A stretch of DNA of 64,000 bases from Tetraselmis striata (taxonomy: Eukaryota; Chlorophyta; Chlorodendrophyceae; Chlorodendrales; Chlorodendraceae), in the NCBI GenBank assembly GCA_006384855.1, contig VCJN01000195.1:1-64000 (forward strand), in the 5' to 3' direction. The number at the start of each line of letters is the position of its first letter. Within the stretch, counting starts at the first letter, position 1. Positions 37,734-49,081 of this stretch are shown in pieces. Position numbers and translations under genes: made by a program. Below the pieces are notes generated by a model. It was not told the DNA's origin. It made no database searches and worked only from the letters and a program-made list of their open reading frames with translations.

Positions 37734-40700
37734 GGGCTGGCAGACGCGGAGCGGGTGTGATAACTCAGAGCCTACGCCGATCAATACCAGAGGCGCGGGT
37801 AGGTTGGGAAGTTTGGCGATTGGGAGAGGCCCGGCTGGCTGAAAACCACGAAAGAGAATGAAGTGCGCGACAGAGGGAGTGCAATACTTCTCTCCCCAAG
37901 CGAGTGGCAAGCAGGGTACTAGCATGATTACCGCGTATTGATAGCAGCACTACTTGTGTAAACCGTATCAGCTGCCAGTTCGTCTCTCATGACCCCTCTG
38001 CCGTGAGCGCCACTTAGTCTTGTGATGAGCGCTGGTTTCTACGTCTTCAACCGCACGGATTATATGGACTGTAGGGTTAGTCGGATACACGCCGACAGAG
38101 AACGAATGAACGGGAGTTGCCCCTGCCTCTGCCCTCTGCCCCCAGCGCCGCGCGATGCGCCGGCCGCAACAAGCGCTGTCTACACATAAGCGGAACGAGA
38201 TGAGCGCGCGTGATTTGAGGATGAGAGGCGAAGAAGGCTGACGGCTTAGAGTTTATAGGGACGTGAGGGCAGGCTGCAGCGCCCAGAGGTTTGCTGCCGG
38301 GGGAACCCAAACTACCCGAACGCGAACGCGGCGGGTGTGACGCGCGTCGTGCAGAAGCAGGGCAGTGCCGTACTGGTACCTTTGGCGGAAAAATGAATCG
38401 CGCCAGCTGGCACAAAGATATGAGGCGGCCTCACGGGATACCGCACCGCGCTCAGCCAGGCGGCGCAGGCCCCCGGTGCCCCGGCGTCGCTGCAGGTGCG
38501 CTCGTCGGCGCGACCGGTCGGTCGGTTCAGCGGCGGGCTCAGCTCGATGCTTCTTCCGGCTCGGACTTCACCGCGCGACCCCGCCTTCCCCAGTGGTGCA
38601 CCTTCGCTAGGAAGGGCCGGATTCCGCACCACGTGATGTGGCTGGTGGTTCGCCGCTGGTGTTCGGCGGGGAGCTGCTGCGCCAGGTTGTGGGGTTGGTC
38701 CAAGGATCGCAAGGCAGGTGAAGCGACACCGCGCCCGCGAGCGCACCACCGGCCGGCGATTGTGCGGTACCACCGGCCGGCGAAGGAAAAAAAACTGTAT
38801 TGGTACGGAACCCCCGAAGGTAAGGATTAGCCTTAATCAATAATACAGAAGGACCTGTCACTTAGGGATGATGATAATGTATTAATGTTTATTTAGTGGT
38901 AGCTACAGGTGTCCAGATAGGAATTAAATGCAGATATGTTTCACGCTTATGTCTCTCTTGTGCTGGCAACCTTTCATAGTTGCTGTTAGTTCTGTTTGTA
39001 GTGCACATTTGTGAAAGCCCTGATGTAATATTTTTTTAAATGCAAAGCAAGTACCCGTAATGGGTGGATGATAGCGATCATGTAAGGATATAGCGCCCAT
39101 CTGCACCGCGAGAATTAGCGACCAAGGAGCATTGCAGGTAATTTCGCCAGTACCCTCTCATTATTTCGCCATGTTTTTTACGGGAATTGGCACTGCGTTC
39201 CGCACAATCCTTGCATATGTTTCGTGATAGGCGCGTCGGAAAGCTAATCTCCGTAGCTATCCGGGAATCATGGGGTAGTCGGCTGCCCTTCTTGATCAAC
39301 TTTGGGTTTGATATTCGAACATAAATCAACAGACGATGGGGGATAAGGCGCTTCTCAAAAAATAGATTTATCGACCTCGGCACGCACCCACCACCGATGG
39401 GTTGCCGCGACTGCTGTAGAGCTGGTCCCGCTACGGCACAACTCCTTGGCGGCCCCCTGTGCACGCCGTCGCCGGCGGTCGGGGGTCGTTGGTCGGGATT
39501 CGCTGGAAGGGTGTAGTTGCAAGATCTGTATATACGATGGCCCGCGCAATGCGTGTGTCATCGGCCGTCGCGGCTGCTATGAGGGGTGCCAAGAAGTACA
39601 TGAAAGCATCTGAGAGGGAGTGTTGGCAACTGCGGTCTGACTGTTAGTGTGTTTGATATTACAATGCTACTGCGCTTAGCCGCTGCTAAGAAGCGCGCGC
39701 TGGCGCGCCCGTAAAAGGACTACATCGAGACTATTGCGTGTGGTGCGCACCCCTAGCTTGTAACGCCAACAATCCTCCAGCTCCGGCTGCTCAGCCCTCA
39801 TCAATGAGGGGGTGCGAGCCTTGTAATCACTTCTTCGGTCTCACTTTGCGGAGCCTCCGGCACCTACATGTTGCACCACCACATGCGACTCGGGCCGGAT
39901 GCACGAGGTTATGCGCATGACAGGTCATGGGCTAGTTCCACACGTTGCTTTTGCCTCGCTCCGGAGACATTGTAGATGAAAGTTTGTCGTGCGACGGCGA
40001 CGTTACACAGACCTCGGAAATGGAGTCTCGGAGCATGAAAACGGCTTTTCCCTTAGCGTTATCTATATTAGCACTGTCAACCACGACGGTGGGCCGTTGA
40101 CACCTTATTCTACCACCTACAATGGTTACGTACCATCATCCCTGGCGGGACAGCCGCCTTGGATTAGCTGCACATATGTCGCATTGTAGGTACTTAGCGG
40201 GAGCATGTGGGAGCATCCGGGGGTTGCGTGTGCGGCATTCATATTATGCACGACGTCAGCCGCAACGCCTCAATGCATGGTTGTGGTTCCGTCAGCGCCG
40301 GGTGTCACCTATCGTTCGTATGTGCATCGACCACGTACGGAAACGGTCCGTGAGAGCCTAACTTTCCGCAACATGGAGAAGGATGATCTGGCGGTGTGGT
40401 CCCCGAGAGGCCACTGCTCACGATATCCCGCGTGTTGCACAGTTGACGAGTGCTTTCGGTACTACTGGTGACATCAGACATACATCCTGGGTACTTACTG
40501 GTCGACAACATGTCCGACGGTGTATCGAGGGGGGTATCGCCTTTACCTCCCGGCATGCACTCACCTAGCAATACTCCTCTCCTGCGGACTAGCTACCACC
40601 GGAGGAGGATCTGATGGGAGGAGCAGTGGACGCACTGGAAGACGTGGAGCAGTGACACTTCCACCGGTGACGAGCCGGAGGGTGGATCGAAACCTAACGG

Positions 40701-41904
40701 CGCCATAAAGTCGGAATGGCAAGTATTGGCGAGGATCGAGGAGGTACAATGGCATCGCACCTCTGTCGATGACAAGTGCGGTCGGCTCGCGTCCAAACTA
40801 GACACACCTGCAACACCTCGCCGAGTTGCTCCGACCACCGGAGGTCGTAGCGGACGTCGGACTCTAACACCCGCCCATGTGGAGTCGGCACGCTGGGCTT
40901 CGGTACGGCGAGCCAGAGGTGGCACTTCAGTCCTCTCTTGCGAGAAACTGAAATTTCGTAGGCTGACCAAGACCATGCCGATGTCGTTTTGGACAACCCT
41001 CGCGATATCGTGGTTCGGCATCAAGGCACCTGAGTTGCTCTACCATGCTAGTCAGAACTCTCTCGTCCGGACATCACGAAGTCGATGGTGTACTCCATGA
41101 TGAGCTCTTTAACCTGCTCATGTTGAGCACGAGGTCGTCTAAACAGGGCATGGATGCACTTGCACTAGTCGATGTGAATGCACCTAACCGAGGAGCTCTG
41201 GCGTGGCAAGCATTGCACTACAAGCTGGACTAATACTCGGTTGCTCGCAGAATTGACGTTGGCAATCGACTTACCGACAAGTATGATCCGACCGCAGGTC
41301 AAAATGTCGTGGATTTTATCCAAGGCAAGCGCCAACTGTGGCACAAGCTCAACGAGTGGGTTGCAGGTTTGATGCCACCCGGCCAACATTGTATTTCCGA
41401 TCACTTTCTCGGGATTATATTCCTCGGGTACCTACCCACCGAGTCACCAACTGACCATCCGATATTAGGCATGTGCAATCGCGCAGTACTCACCGGTGCC
41501 GATGGCGTTCGGACACTACATGTACTCGAGTTTTGCGGAGTCGAAGAGCAATTGGTAGTTCAGATCGACAATTCCGGCTTTGATGATACGGGTTGACAAC
41601 GATGGGGCTCGTATGGCTGATACGAGCCATACCAGCCATACCAGCCATACCCTAGTTGGCTATGGTTAGGGCTTGGATGAGTTCCTAAGCTGGGTTGGTG
41701 GCGACGTTCGCAAAATGCTCCTTAACCTGTCGATACATATTTGTCATATTTATTCATGATCGTGATGCCCTCCCGGGCGGATGCTATAATGTATGCTACC
41801 GGTACAAGGAAAGGACCTAGATAGGGCTACATCCTACAGCCATGCACCCATTCGGGGCTGGGTGATGCCTACCCATGGCTTTCCGTAACTGAATATCTGC
41901 CTAA

Positions 41905-41965
41905 ACGGTCGTCGTAGAGTTCCACTGTCTCAAGGGTTCGATGCCAGTCCTGTCCCGGGGAAAAA
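41905..41965 (-). repeat. Dispersed repeat fragment (CGGGACAGGACTGG family), reversed
   Basis: Reverse complement reads TTTTTTTCCCCGGGACAGG, ACTGGCA, AACCCTTG and CTCTACGACGAC, matching 21635-21710. Confidence 0.7.
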
Positions 41966-42303
41966 AACAGTTGCTCCCTCTACCCGTACCCAGGGGTACC
42001 CCCGAGCCTCGTCACTGCCGCTTCGGGCGTTTGGCCATGCTACCTGGACCGTGCCATATAATCCTTATCTAGAAAGGGTCGTACATGGTCGCGAGCACAT
42101 ACCAGGCGCTACCTGAATAAAGGACTAAATTGTCGCGAGTATCGCCGCTCTATAAATAGTATAGTGCTCGAATCGCAGCGATATCGCGTCGGTGATGACG
42201 AATACTTGTCCGCTGCATGCTGCGCGCGCCTCTGCACCTAGTACTTAGCGGTGTGGCGTCAATCGTCGTTTGCTGCGAAAAGTTTAAAAATTTGAAACGT
42301 AAA

Positions 42304-42504
42304 ATGAACAACGACAGCAGCGGACACGTATCAGCGGACGACGGCAGCAGCGAACGACGACAGCAGCAGAAAGCAGCAGCAGCAGACAAAATAAACGCGA
42401 CTACGAGAGTAGGCGAGGGTCCTGCTCGTGCTGCCGTTCTTAGAGCGACAGCAATGCACGCTGTGGCGTTCTCATTGGGTGCAGAGGCCGACAAGACGGT
42501 CTAG
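42304..42504 (+). CDS. Small hypothetical ORF, uncertain
   Basis: A 66-residue frame starting MNNDSSGHVSADDG, with a Gln/Ala-rich middle. A TATAAATA box lies upstream at about 42151. No homology recognised; it could be a first exon, a transposon remnant or chance. Confidence 0.2.
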   Translation: MNNDSSGHVSADDGSSERRQQQKAAAADKINATTRVGEGPARAAVLRATAMHAVAFSLGAEADKTV

Positions 42505-42692
42505 GCCTCTAGGGGGGGGGCATCACTCGTCGACCTTCGGGCAGGTCCGTTCCCGTCCAGGCACCGCCCGTCGATCGAGAGTCGCTGAGGCGGGGCGGGC
42601 ATAACTACAACCGCTACGCTAGTGCGAGCTGCTGGGCACTGCTAGGATCACCTGGCCTGCTGCCTGGGCCACCGCTGCTCCAAGGAAGTGGA

Positions 42693-45600
42693 ATGACTCG
42701 CCCGCCGGACAGCGGTGGCGGCGGGGGGCTGCAGGCGGAAGTCACCACCTCACTGGTGCCCTTCTTGCTAAACTGCTGCGAACAGGCACGCCCCATCCGT
42801 TCCCGGCTGCTTGCGCGGTGGGGGTATGACGACGTGCCGTTGGTCAGCGTGAGGATGCACCGGCTGAAGTGATGCTCACATGCCTTCATGTGTGTTCACA
42901 AGCTTTGTGTTAATTGTCGTGTGTGGGAGGATGCGATGAAGGGGGGGGGGGGGGGGGGGGGGGAGGGGGGGTCAATTCAGGTAGATTGATGTGGAGGCGG
43001 AGCCTGGGGGCTGAGATGCCCCCCGGGCTGCGCGCAGGAGCTCGCCGAGGTGCTGCTGGCGCCAGACCCAGACCAGCCGTACGGCGTGCCTGTGAGCTTC
43101 CTGGAGCTGGCGGACGAAAATGTGGGCTTTGCGGATGCGCTGCTGCGCTCGCCGAAGCCGGTGCTGCGGCTGCTGGACCAGGCGCTCCTCATCGCGCAGC
43201 AGCGCATGGCGCAGTCTCACCCCCAGAGGTGCGCCAACCCCAGCTTGCCGACTTTCTTGTGGGCCAATCGACAATGAACATGCCGGGCGCAGCCGGTACA
43301 GTCGGCGGGGATGCAAGATGGTGGCTTGATGATCTCAGCTGTACAGTCACGAGCGGTTGGCAGTTTGGGATGGGGTGGGCGTGTGAGGCGGCTGATAGCG
43401 AGCCGCAGAACTGGTTTATCTCTCCCTGTTGCGGGCGGTAGAGGGAAGGGTGAGGGCGGAGGGGGCGGGGGGCAGCCCCACAGCCGTGCCAAGCTCAAGC
43501 GGTGGCTACTGAGAGGCTCCGGTGCCGGACACAGGGAGGCAATGTGCGTGAAGGAGCTGGTGGCGGCGCGGCTGCACAGCTTGCCGTACGCAGGCGATCA
43601 GGACTCTCCACTGCTGCAACCGGACATCGGCTGCATTCGGTGCGCGGCGCGCCCAGGCGGATGTGTTGCGGCACTATGTGGCGCCCAGGCGAGAGAGCAA
43701 TGCCATGTGTTTTAGCTATAGGAGCCGATGTTGTTGCCGGGTGTCGTCCCCACAGGTCATGCCATGCAGGGCGCCTGCTGGTGCTGCAGGGGACCATCGT
43801 GTCGTGCGGCCCCACCAAGCTGCTGGAGATGCAGCGCCTGTACGAGTGCACCCGCTGCCGCCACCGGTGAGGCCTGGTCCCTGCCCCTGCATGAGGTCCC
43901 AATCGATTGGTGGTGCGGGCTGGGAGGGCCGGCGCAATCGAGATGGCTTGCACGGTCCCGCCCCCTGCCGCACGTATGCTCCTTGCTGATGCATCCCGAC
44001 GCTCACCCGGCCAGATTCCTGGTGGAGGCCAGCCTGGAGCTGCGTGGCACGCTGCGCTTGCCGGGCGTCTGCCCCTCCCAGCGCGACAAGCCCTGCAAAG
44101 GCACCACCTTCCAGCCTGTGGATGGCACGCAGGTGTGGCTCACCCCCACAGCGCCCATGCGCGAACTCCGCGCCAGCATCCCCAGCGCCATTAGGTTCGT
44201 TTGGCGGCTCTGATGATGCGGCGCCATCACTGGCTGGGGCGCGCGCGCAGGTACACAGCGACTACCAGGAGGTGCGGCTCCAGGAGGGCGTGCAGTGTCT
44301 GGCGATGGGCTCCTTGCCGCGCTCGGTGCCAGTCATTCTGCAGGACGACTTGGTGGATACCTGCCGCCCCGGCGGTGAGCTGCGCCAAACAGACCCTTGT
44401 ACGTGCTGAGACCTGAGGGACGGCAGCTGAGCCCACTGGCTGTGCACGTGCAGACAGCGTGGAGGTGACAGGCATGGTGCTCAACATGTGGCAGCCGCTG
44501 ATCCCGGGCGTGCGCTGCGAGGTAGAGCTGATGGTGCGCGCGCTGCACCTTGCGCTCACCAACGACAGCAAAGCCGCGGTGGAGGTGGAGCCGGAGATGG
44601 AGCAGGAGTTTGAGCAGTTCTGGGAGGCGCACAGGTACGGCGCGCCGCAGAGACCGCCGGATGCCCACGGACTTGCGCCGAGGAGGGACCGACGGCTGAT
44701 AGGAGCGGCTCTGTGCAATCGGTTGAGCACCCGGCTGCGCTCCTCTCCACCCGCAGGACATGCCCTCTGCTGGGGCGAAACAAGATCCTGGCCAGCTTGT
44801 GCCCACAGGTGTACGGCCTGGCCACCGTGAAGCTGGCCACCGCACTGCTGCTCATCGGCGGCGTGCCACGCGACAAGATCCGCGGGCATCTGCACATGCT
44901 CATAGTGGGCGATCCCGGCACAGGTACCCCTCTGCCCCCAATGTCCACCTAAATGCTGCCCATGTCCACCTACGTGTCACATACCTGCAATCAGAGCTGC
45001 GCCAAGCTGGATGAAGCTCAAAAGGAAGGAGTCCGGTAGCCAATGCACCCTCCGATCCAAATGCTCCTCTGCTCCCCCGGTGCACGATTGTTTGAGCGCT
45101 GCCTTCTGCCTTCTGCGACTCGGCAGCTTACCCAGGCTTGCGTGCGCTCTCCTCATCTGGCAGGCAAGTCTCAGTTCCTCAAGTATGCGGCCAAGCTGAG
45201 CTCCAGGTCGGTGATGACCAGCGGGAAGGGCACCTCGAGCGCCGGGCTAACGGCCACGGCTGTCAAGGAGGCTGGTAGGGAAGCCCCTCCCCCCCCCCCC
45301 CCCCCCCCTTCCCTGTCATCCTTCCTGGTGTGCTTACATGCACTCTGTGGCATCGACCTCTGCCCATTTATATACAACGAAAATATTTATTTGGCGTGGG
45401 TTGGAGAACAGTCGACCCTACGAGAGCTGCCTTTGATACTTCAAAGCGAAGCCGAGCCTGCCAGTGACGGGACTGCGTGGCGCCTCTCCGCCTCCCCCCC
45501 CCCCCCCCCCCCCCCCAACCTTGTAGGCCAGTGGGGTCTGGAGGCCGGGGCGCTGGTGCTCGCGGACGGCGGGGTGTGCTGCATCGACGAGTTTGACGGC

Positions 45601-47191
45601 ATCAAGGAGAGCGACCGCGCTTCCATCCTGGAGGCCATGGAGCAGCAGACGCTCAGCATTGCCAAGGCCGGCCTCGTCACCACACTGAGCACCGCCACCT
45701 CCGTCTTTGGCGTCATGAATCCCAAGAAGGCCTACGATCCCAACCAGCCGCTGTCTGTCAACACCGGGCTTTCCACCCCACTGCTCAGCCGATTTGACCT
45801 TGTGCTGGTAAGCCCCAGCACCTGCGAGTTATGTACATCAATCTGCATATGTCTATGCATGTTACTGCATGTGTATGTGGTTTCTCCGTACACATGAAGA
45901 ATTAAGCACATATGTGTGGTTAATTGTATGTACTACATGGTCTGGGCAGCATCAGCTGCCTTGATGGAAGCAGCGCTGCGACTGCCTTCTCCTACCCCCC
46001 CCCCCCCCCTCCCCCCCTTTCTCACATACCTACGACATGGCCCTTGGCGCAGGTCCTGCTTGATAAGGATCACCCCGAGTGGGACTCCACCGTGTCGGGC
46101 CACATCCTGGCGTCTCACGGCATGCAGGGCGCCGCCGCGCCGGGAAGCTCCCCGCTCAGCGGGGGCGACGAGGGACATGGGTGGAGCATGGAGGTGCTGC
46201 GGAAGTACGTGTCGTGGGTGAAGGCCAAATTCAACCCGGTCATCAGCCCAGAGGTGCGCCTCCTGCCTGGCGCTCCCCTGGAGTGCCCGGGGGGGGGGGG
46301 GGGGGGGGGGGGCGCTTTCACCTTTTGAACATGGCCAAATGCCAACATCCATTGATGCGGTCGTGGGGAGCTGTTCCTAATGCTGTGATGGGTTTTCAGA
46401 TTGTCCACGGGTGGCCCTACGGCAGGGAGGTGTCATGTGGTGCCAGCTGAAACACCGGCGGTGGCCTTTGCACCATTCCTGTGCGTGTGTTTTAAAACTG
46501 GGGAGAAGGGCATTCCTGACGCTGCGCCTACTGTTTGGTTCATACAGGCGGAGGCAACGCTGCTGCGCTACTACCAGTGCCAGAGGCAGTCCGAGCACCG
46601 CAGCGCGGAGCGCACCACCATCCGCATGCTGGAGAGCCTGGCCCGCGTGGCGCAGGCGCATGCGCGGCTCATGGCGCGGAACGAGGTGCTGCAGCAGGTA
46701 GGGACACCTCCTGGGCAGGGAGGTCACCGGCAACAGGCTCAACCCGCTGCCATCAGGCTCAGCGCCACCTTTGCGGCGGTACAGCTCGTCCTCGGCGCTA
46801 TTGGCGCTCCTCTCAGCAGCCCCGGTGAATGTTACTATGCATGCGTCACCTGCCAATGCTGTCTGGATCAAGCCATGTCGGTCTAAGATACCGAATACAT
46901 GAGGCGGGGTGACAACCCAAACGTCGGCACGCAGCCGTTCATCCCTGCGGCAATGTCCTGACGCTCTTCCTCCCCCCCTCCTGGGCGGGGCTGCCCCGCT
47001 GTGCTGTGCAGGACGCGGTGGTGGCGCTGTCCCTCATGGACTCCTCCATGAACGCGGCCAGCGTGTTTGGGCAGGCCAGCACGCTGCACAGCGAGTTTGA
47101 CGCGGACCCGGACGCGGCGGGCGCCGAGCTGGTGCGCCGCGTGCTGCGGCAGCTGGACAACGCACTGACGCCGTTGCGCGACCCCTACTAG
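42693..47191 (+). CDS. MCM9: DNA helicase MCM9
   Basis: MCM9 is an AAA+ helicase that works with MCM8 in homologous recombination and interstrand crosslink repair. Fourteen exons: 42693-42785, 43038-43228, 43535 to about 43589, 43657-43688, 43756-43866, 44015-44194, 44259-44374, 44454-44634, 44757-44923, 45164-45274, 45527-45807, 46053-46253, 46548-46697, 47012-47191, about 682 aa. Motifs: [14 protein letters not shown] and CTRCRHR (OB fold/zinc ribbon), [27 protein letters not shown], Walker A GDPGTGKSQ across exons 9-10, Walker [10 protein letters not shown], sensor 1 GVMNPK, arginine finger [10 protein letters not shown], and a winged-helix-like end. DYQEV..QE and the spacing fit MCM9 rather than MCM2-8. 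The long C-terminal tail of vertebrate MCM9 is absent. Introns 1 (CAG|GCACGC) and probably 4 (CAG|GCGAGA) start with GC; the exon 3 end is unresolved. Introns 1, 10, 11 and 12 carry long G or C runs. Confidence 0.95.
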
Positions 47192-47518
47192 CCGCCGCCG
47201 CCCTGAATGCATGCAGCGGCGTGGAACAGGCTGCAGAGCCGACCGGCCGATGCGCTGGGCGGGTGGTTGGATGGGCTGTTGGCGGCATGCCGGGTATGAG
47301 ATTGTGTTGAATAGCTTATTGTCTAATGAATGCTCTGATTGTGTTGATTGAGGCATCTGGAGCCTCAGGTTCGTGGGCATTGTAGCGGTTCGCCCATCTT
47401 TGTCTTGGGAATTCTGCATCCACTTTAAGCGCTCCCTAGCTGCTGAGGCGTAAGAGAACTGCCGCCCCTTGCCAATCCAACAACGCCCGGTGTGGTGACG
47501 CTGGAGTGGGGCTGCGGG

Positions 47519-49081
47519 TTACAGGTGCTCAAGCTCCTCTTGCTGCAGGTCCAGGGCGGCCAAAAAGTCGTTCATCTCGTCTAGCTCCCCGTGCTCAATA
47601 TCTGGACAGGGGATTTTCAGACGGAGGGGCGGCGAGGAGAAGGGGGGAGGGGGGGGAATGCACGGCGGGATGGTATGGCTCAGTGTGCTGCCAGAATCGG
47701 TTCACGCCAACTCAGGACTGTGTCGGTACTTAAAGGCACATTGCGGGAAGTAATAGGGTGATAAGGGGGGCAGTGGCGACAGAGACATGCACGCGGCATG
47801 TCATGTTGGCATCTTATGCTGAGACCGCTGGCAGCGCCGTACCTGGGGACAGCGGCTCCAGCACCTTGACCGAATCACCGTCATATGGCGCGGTCCCCCT
47901 TGCCGCCAAGGCCGTGGAAGCGGCAGCTGCTGCGGCCTCCGCCCGGCGCGGTGCTGCTGCCCCCGCGGCCGGCGCCGCGGACACTGCGGCAGGTGCTAAC
48001 CGCGGCGGCTCCACCATGCTACTGCCTGCGCCGCCGTGCTCCAAAGGGGCGTCCATAGGCCCGAGCTGCTGGGTGCCAGCCGCTGTGAGCAGCGCCTCCA
48101 CCGCCGCCTCCAGGTCCCCCGCAGCGGCACGCAGCGCAGCCTCAGCGGCCTCTGGGCTAAAACCAAGCTCCGCAACCTGTGCAACACACACACACACACA
48201 CACACACAGCCATGTGAGATGGGGGCAATGCGAGGGAGCGATGCAGACGGGCATAATGAAGACTGGGGTCCGGTGTGCCAAGTATCAGGGTAATGGATAT
48301 AGTAGGCTGCGTATCAGGTTTAGTCATTGCATTGTGAGCTTCACGGTCCCAACTGACATGGGAGGATCCATCCATCCTGCTCAATGCCATGAGCAGCTCG
48401 GCAATGACGCCGCATATGCATTGACCACTATCGTCAGGTTTAACCCTATCATGTTCCCAGTCATCCTTCTCCTGCCTGCCCAGTTGCGTGGAGTCCCTTG
48501 CAGGTCGCTGCCGGGCCGCTACTCACCATGGCCACAGCCTCAACCATCGCAGTGCCGCTCCCCTCCGCTGGCCTGGCCCGTGTCAAGGGTACAGTCTCGC
48601 ATGCGGGGCTGTTGCCTGCGGCGGACGCCGCATCCATATCTGAGTGCGCTGAGTCTGCTGCATCCTCCACGGACCCGTCTGTCAGCGCCGCCTCCCTCTG
48701 CTGCATCCTGCCCCATGGAGGCAGAAGGATGGGGTCATAGGGCATCGGCTGCTTGCATCAGCGGCATTTTGGGATGGGCAGTGCGAGCCTGGCAGGTGAA
48801 CTTGTGCAAAATGCAGAGGTGTTCTCTTGCTGGGCAGGAAGGGACGGGTGGTCGTTTGCGAGTTCAGGAGTACCATGAACTCTCAAGGTGCTTGCGCTGT
48901 CGCAGGGGATCGAGATAGCGAGCACTGAGGCACTGGAGAAAGATGGTTGGGCACACGGACGGGGGGGGGGGGGGGGGGGGGGGCACCACTTGTTGCGGGA
49001 CCGCTCCAGCCTCGTCCGCAGGTGCGCCTTGCAGAGCACCTGGTCGGGCATGGCCGGCGGGAAGCGCTTTCCGGAAGGCAT
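47519..49081 (-). CDS. Small UBA-domain protein
   Basis: Four exons in phase: 49081-48987, 48707-48527, 48176-47843, 47601-47519, about 230 aa. Start MPSGKRFPPAMPDQVLC is followed by a basic, likely helical stretch (AHLRTRLERSRNKW), an acidic/Ser-rich linker, then a UBA domain spanning the exon 2-3 junction (AVAMVAELGFSPEAAEAALRA, then GDLEAAVEALL). After an Ala-rich low-complexity region comes a short acidic amphipathic end (DEMNDFLAALDLQQEELEHL). UBA domains bind ubiquitin; the rest is not recognised. Intron 1 starts with a 23-nt C run three bases after GT. The tail could be a short protein-binding helix. Confidence 0.75.
48184..48208 (+). repeat. CA dinucleotide microsatellite
   Basis: About 12 CA units directly upstream of the UBA exon acceptor (minus strand), so the polypyrimidine region of that intron is a TG repeat. 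Confidence 0.9.

Larger units (their letters stand above)
37734..42692. other. Gene-poor region with repeat fragments
   Basis: No supported protein-coding gene. Open frames at 38291-38830 and 41309-41596 lack family features and codon signal. The region includes CCGGCCGGCGA repeats near 38745-38785, a GGCTCGTAT/ATACGAGCC hairpin near 41608-41640 with CCATACCAG repeats, and a reversed CGGGACAGG-family copy at 41905-41965. It may be decayed transposon sequence, but no domain is identified. Confidence 0.5.

Noticed and set aside
38291..38830. 179-residue plus-strand ORF
   Set aside because: Arg/Pro/His-rich composition typical of random GC-rich DNA, no motif, no splice context.
40000..41600. 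Copia-type polyprotein remnant
   Set aside because: Some frames hint at protease/linker-like strings, but no catalytic motif (DSGA, YVDD) could be seen on either strand.
21635..41965. One giant element bounded by the CGGGACAGG repeats in opposite orientation
   Set aside because: The interval contains ordinary host genes and other fragments of the family occur outside it, so independent insertions are simpler.
42693..47191. MCM8 or a replicative MCM2-7 subunit
   Set aside because: [18 protein letters not shown] and the overall block spacing fit MCM9 better.
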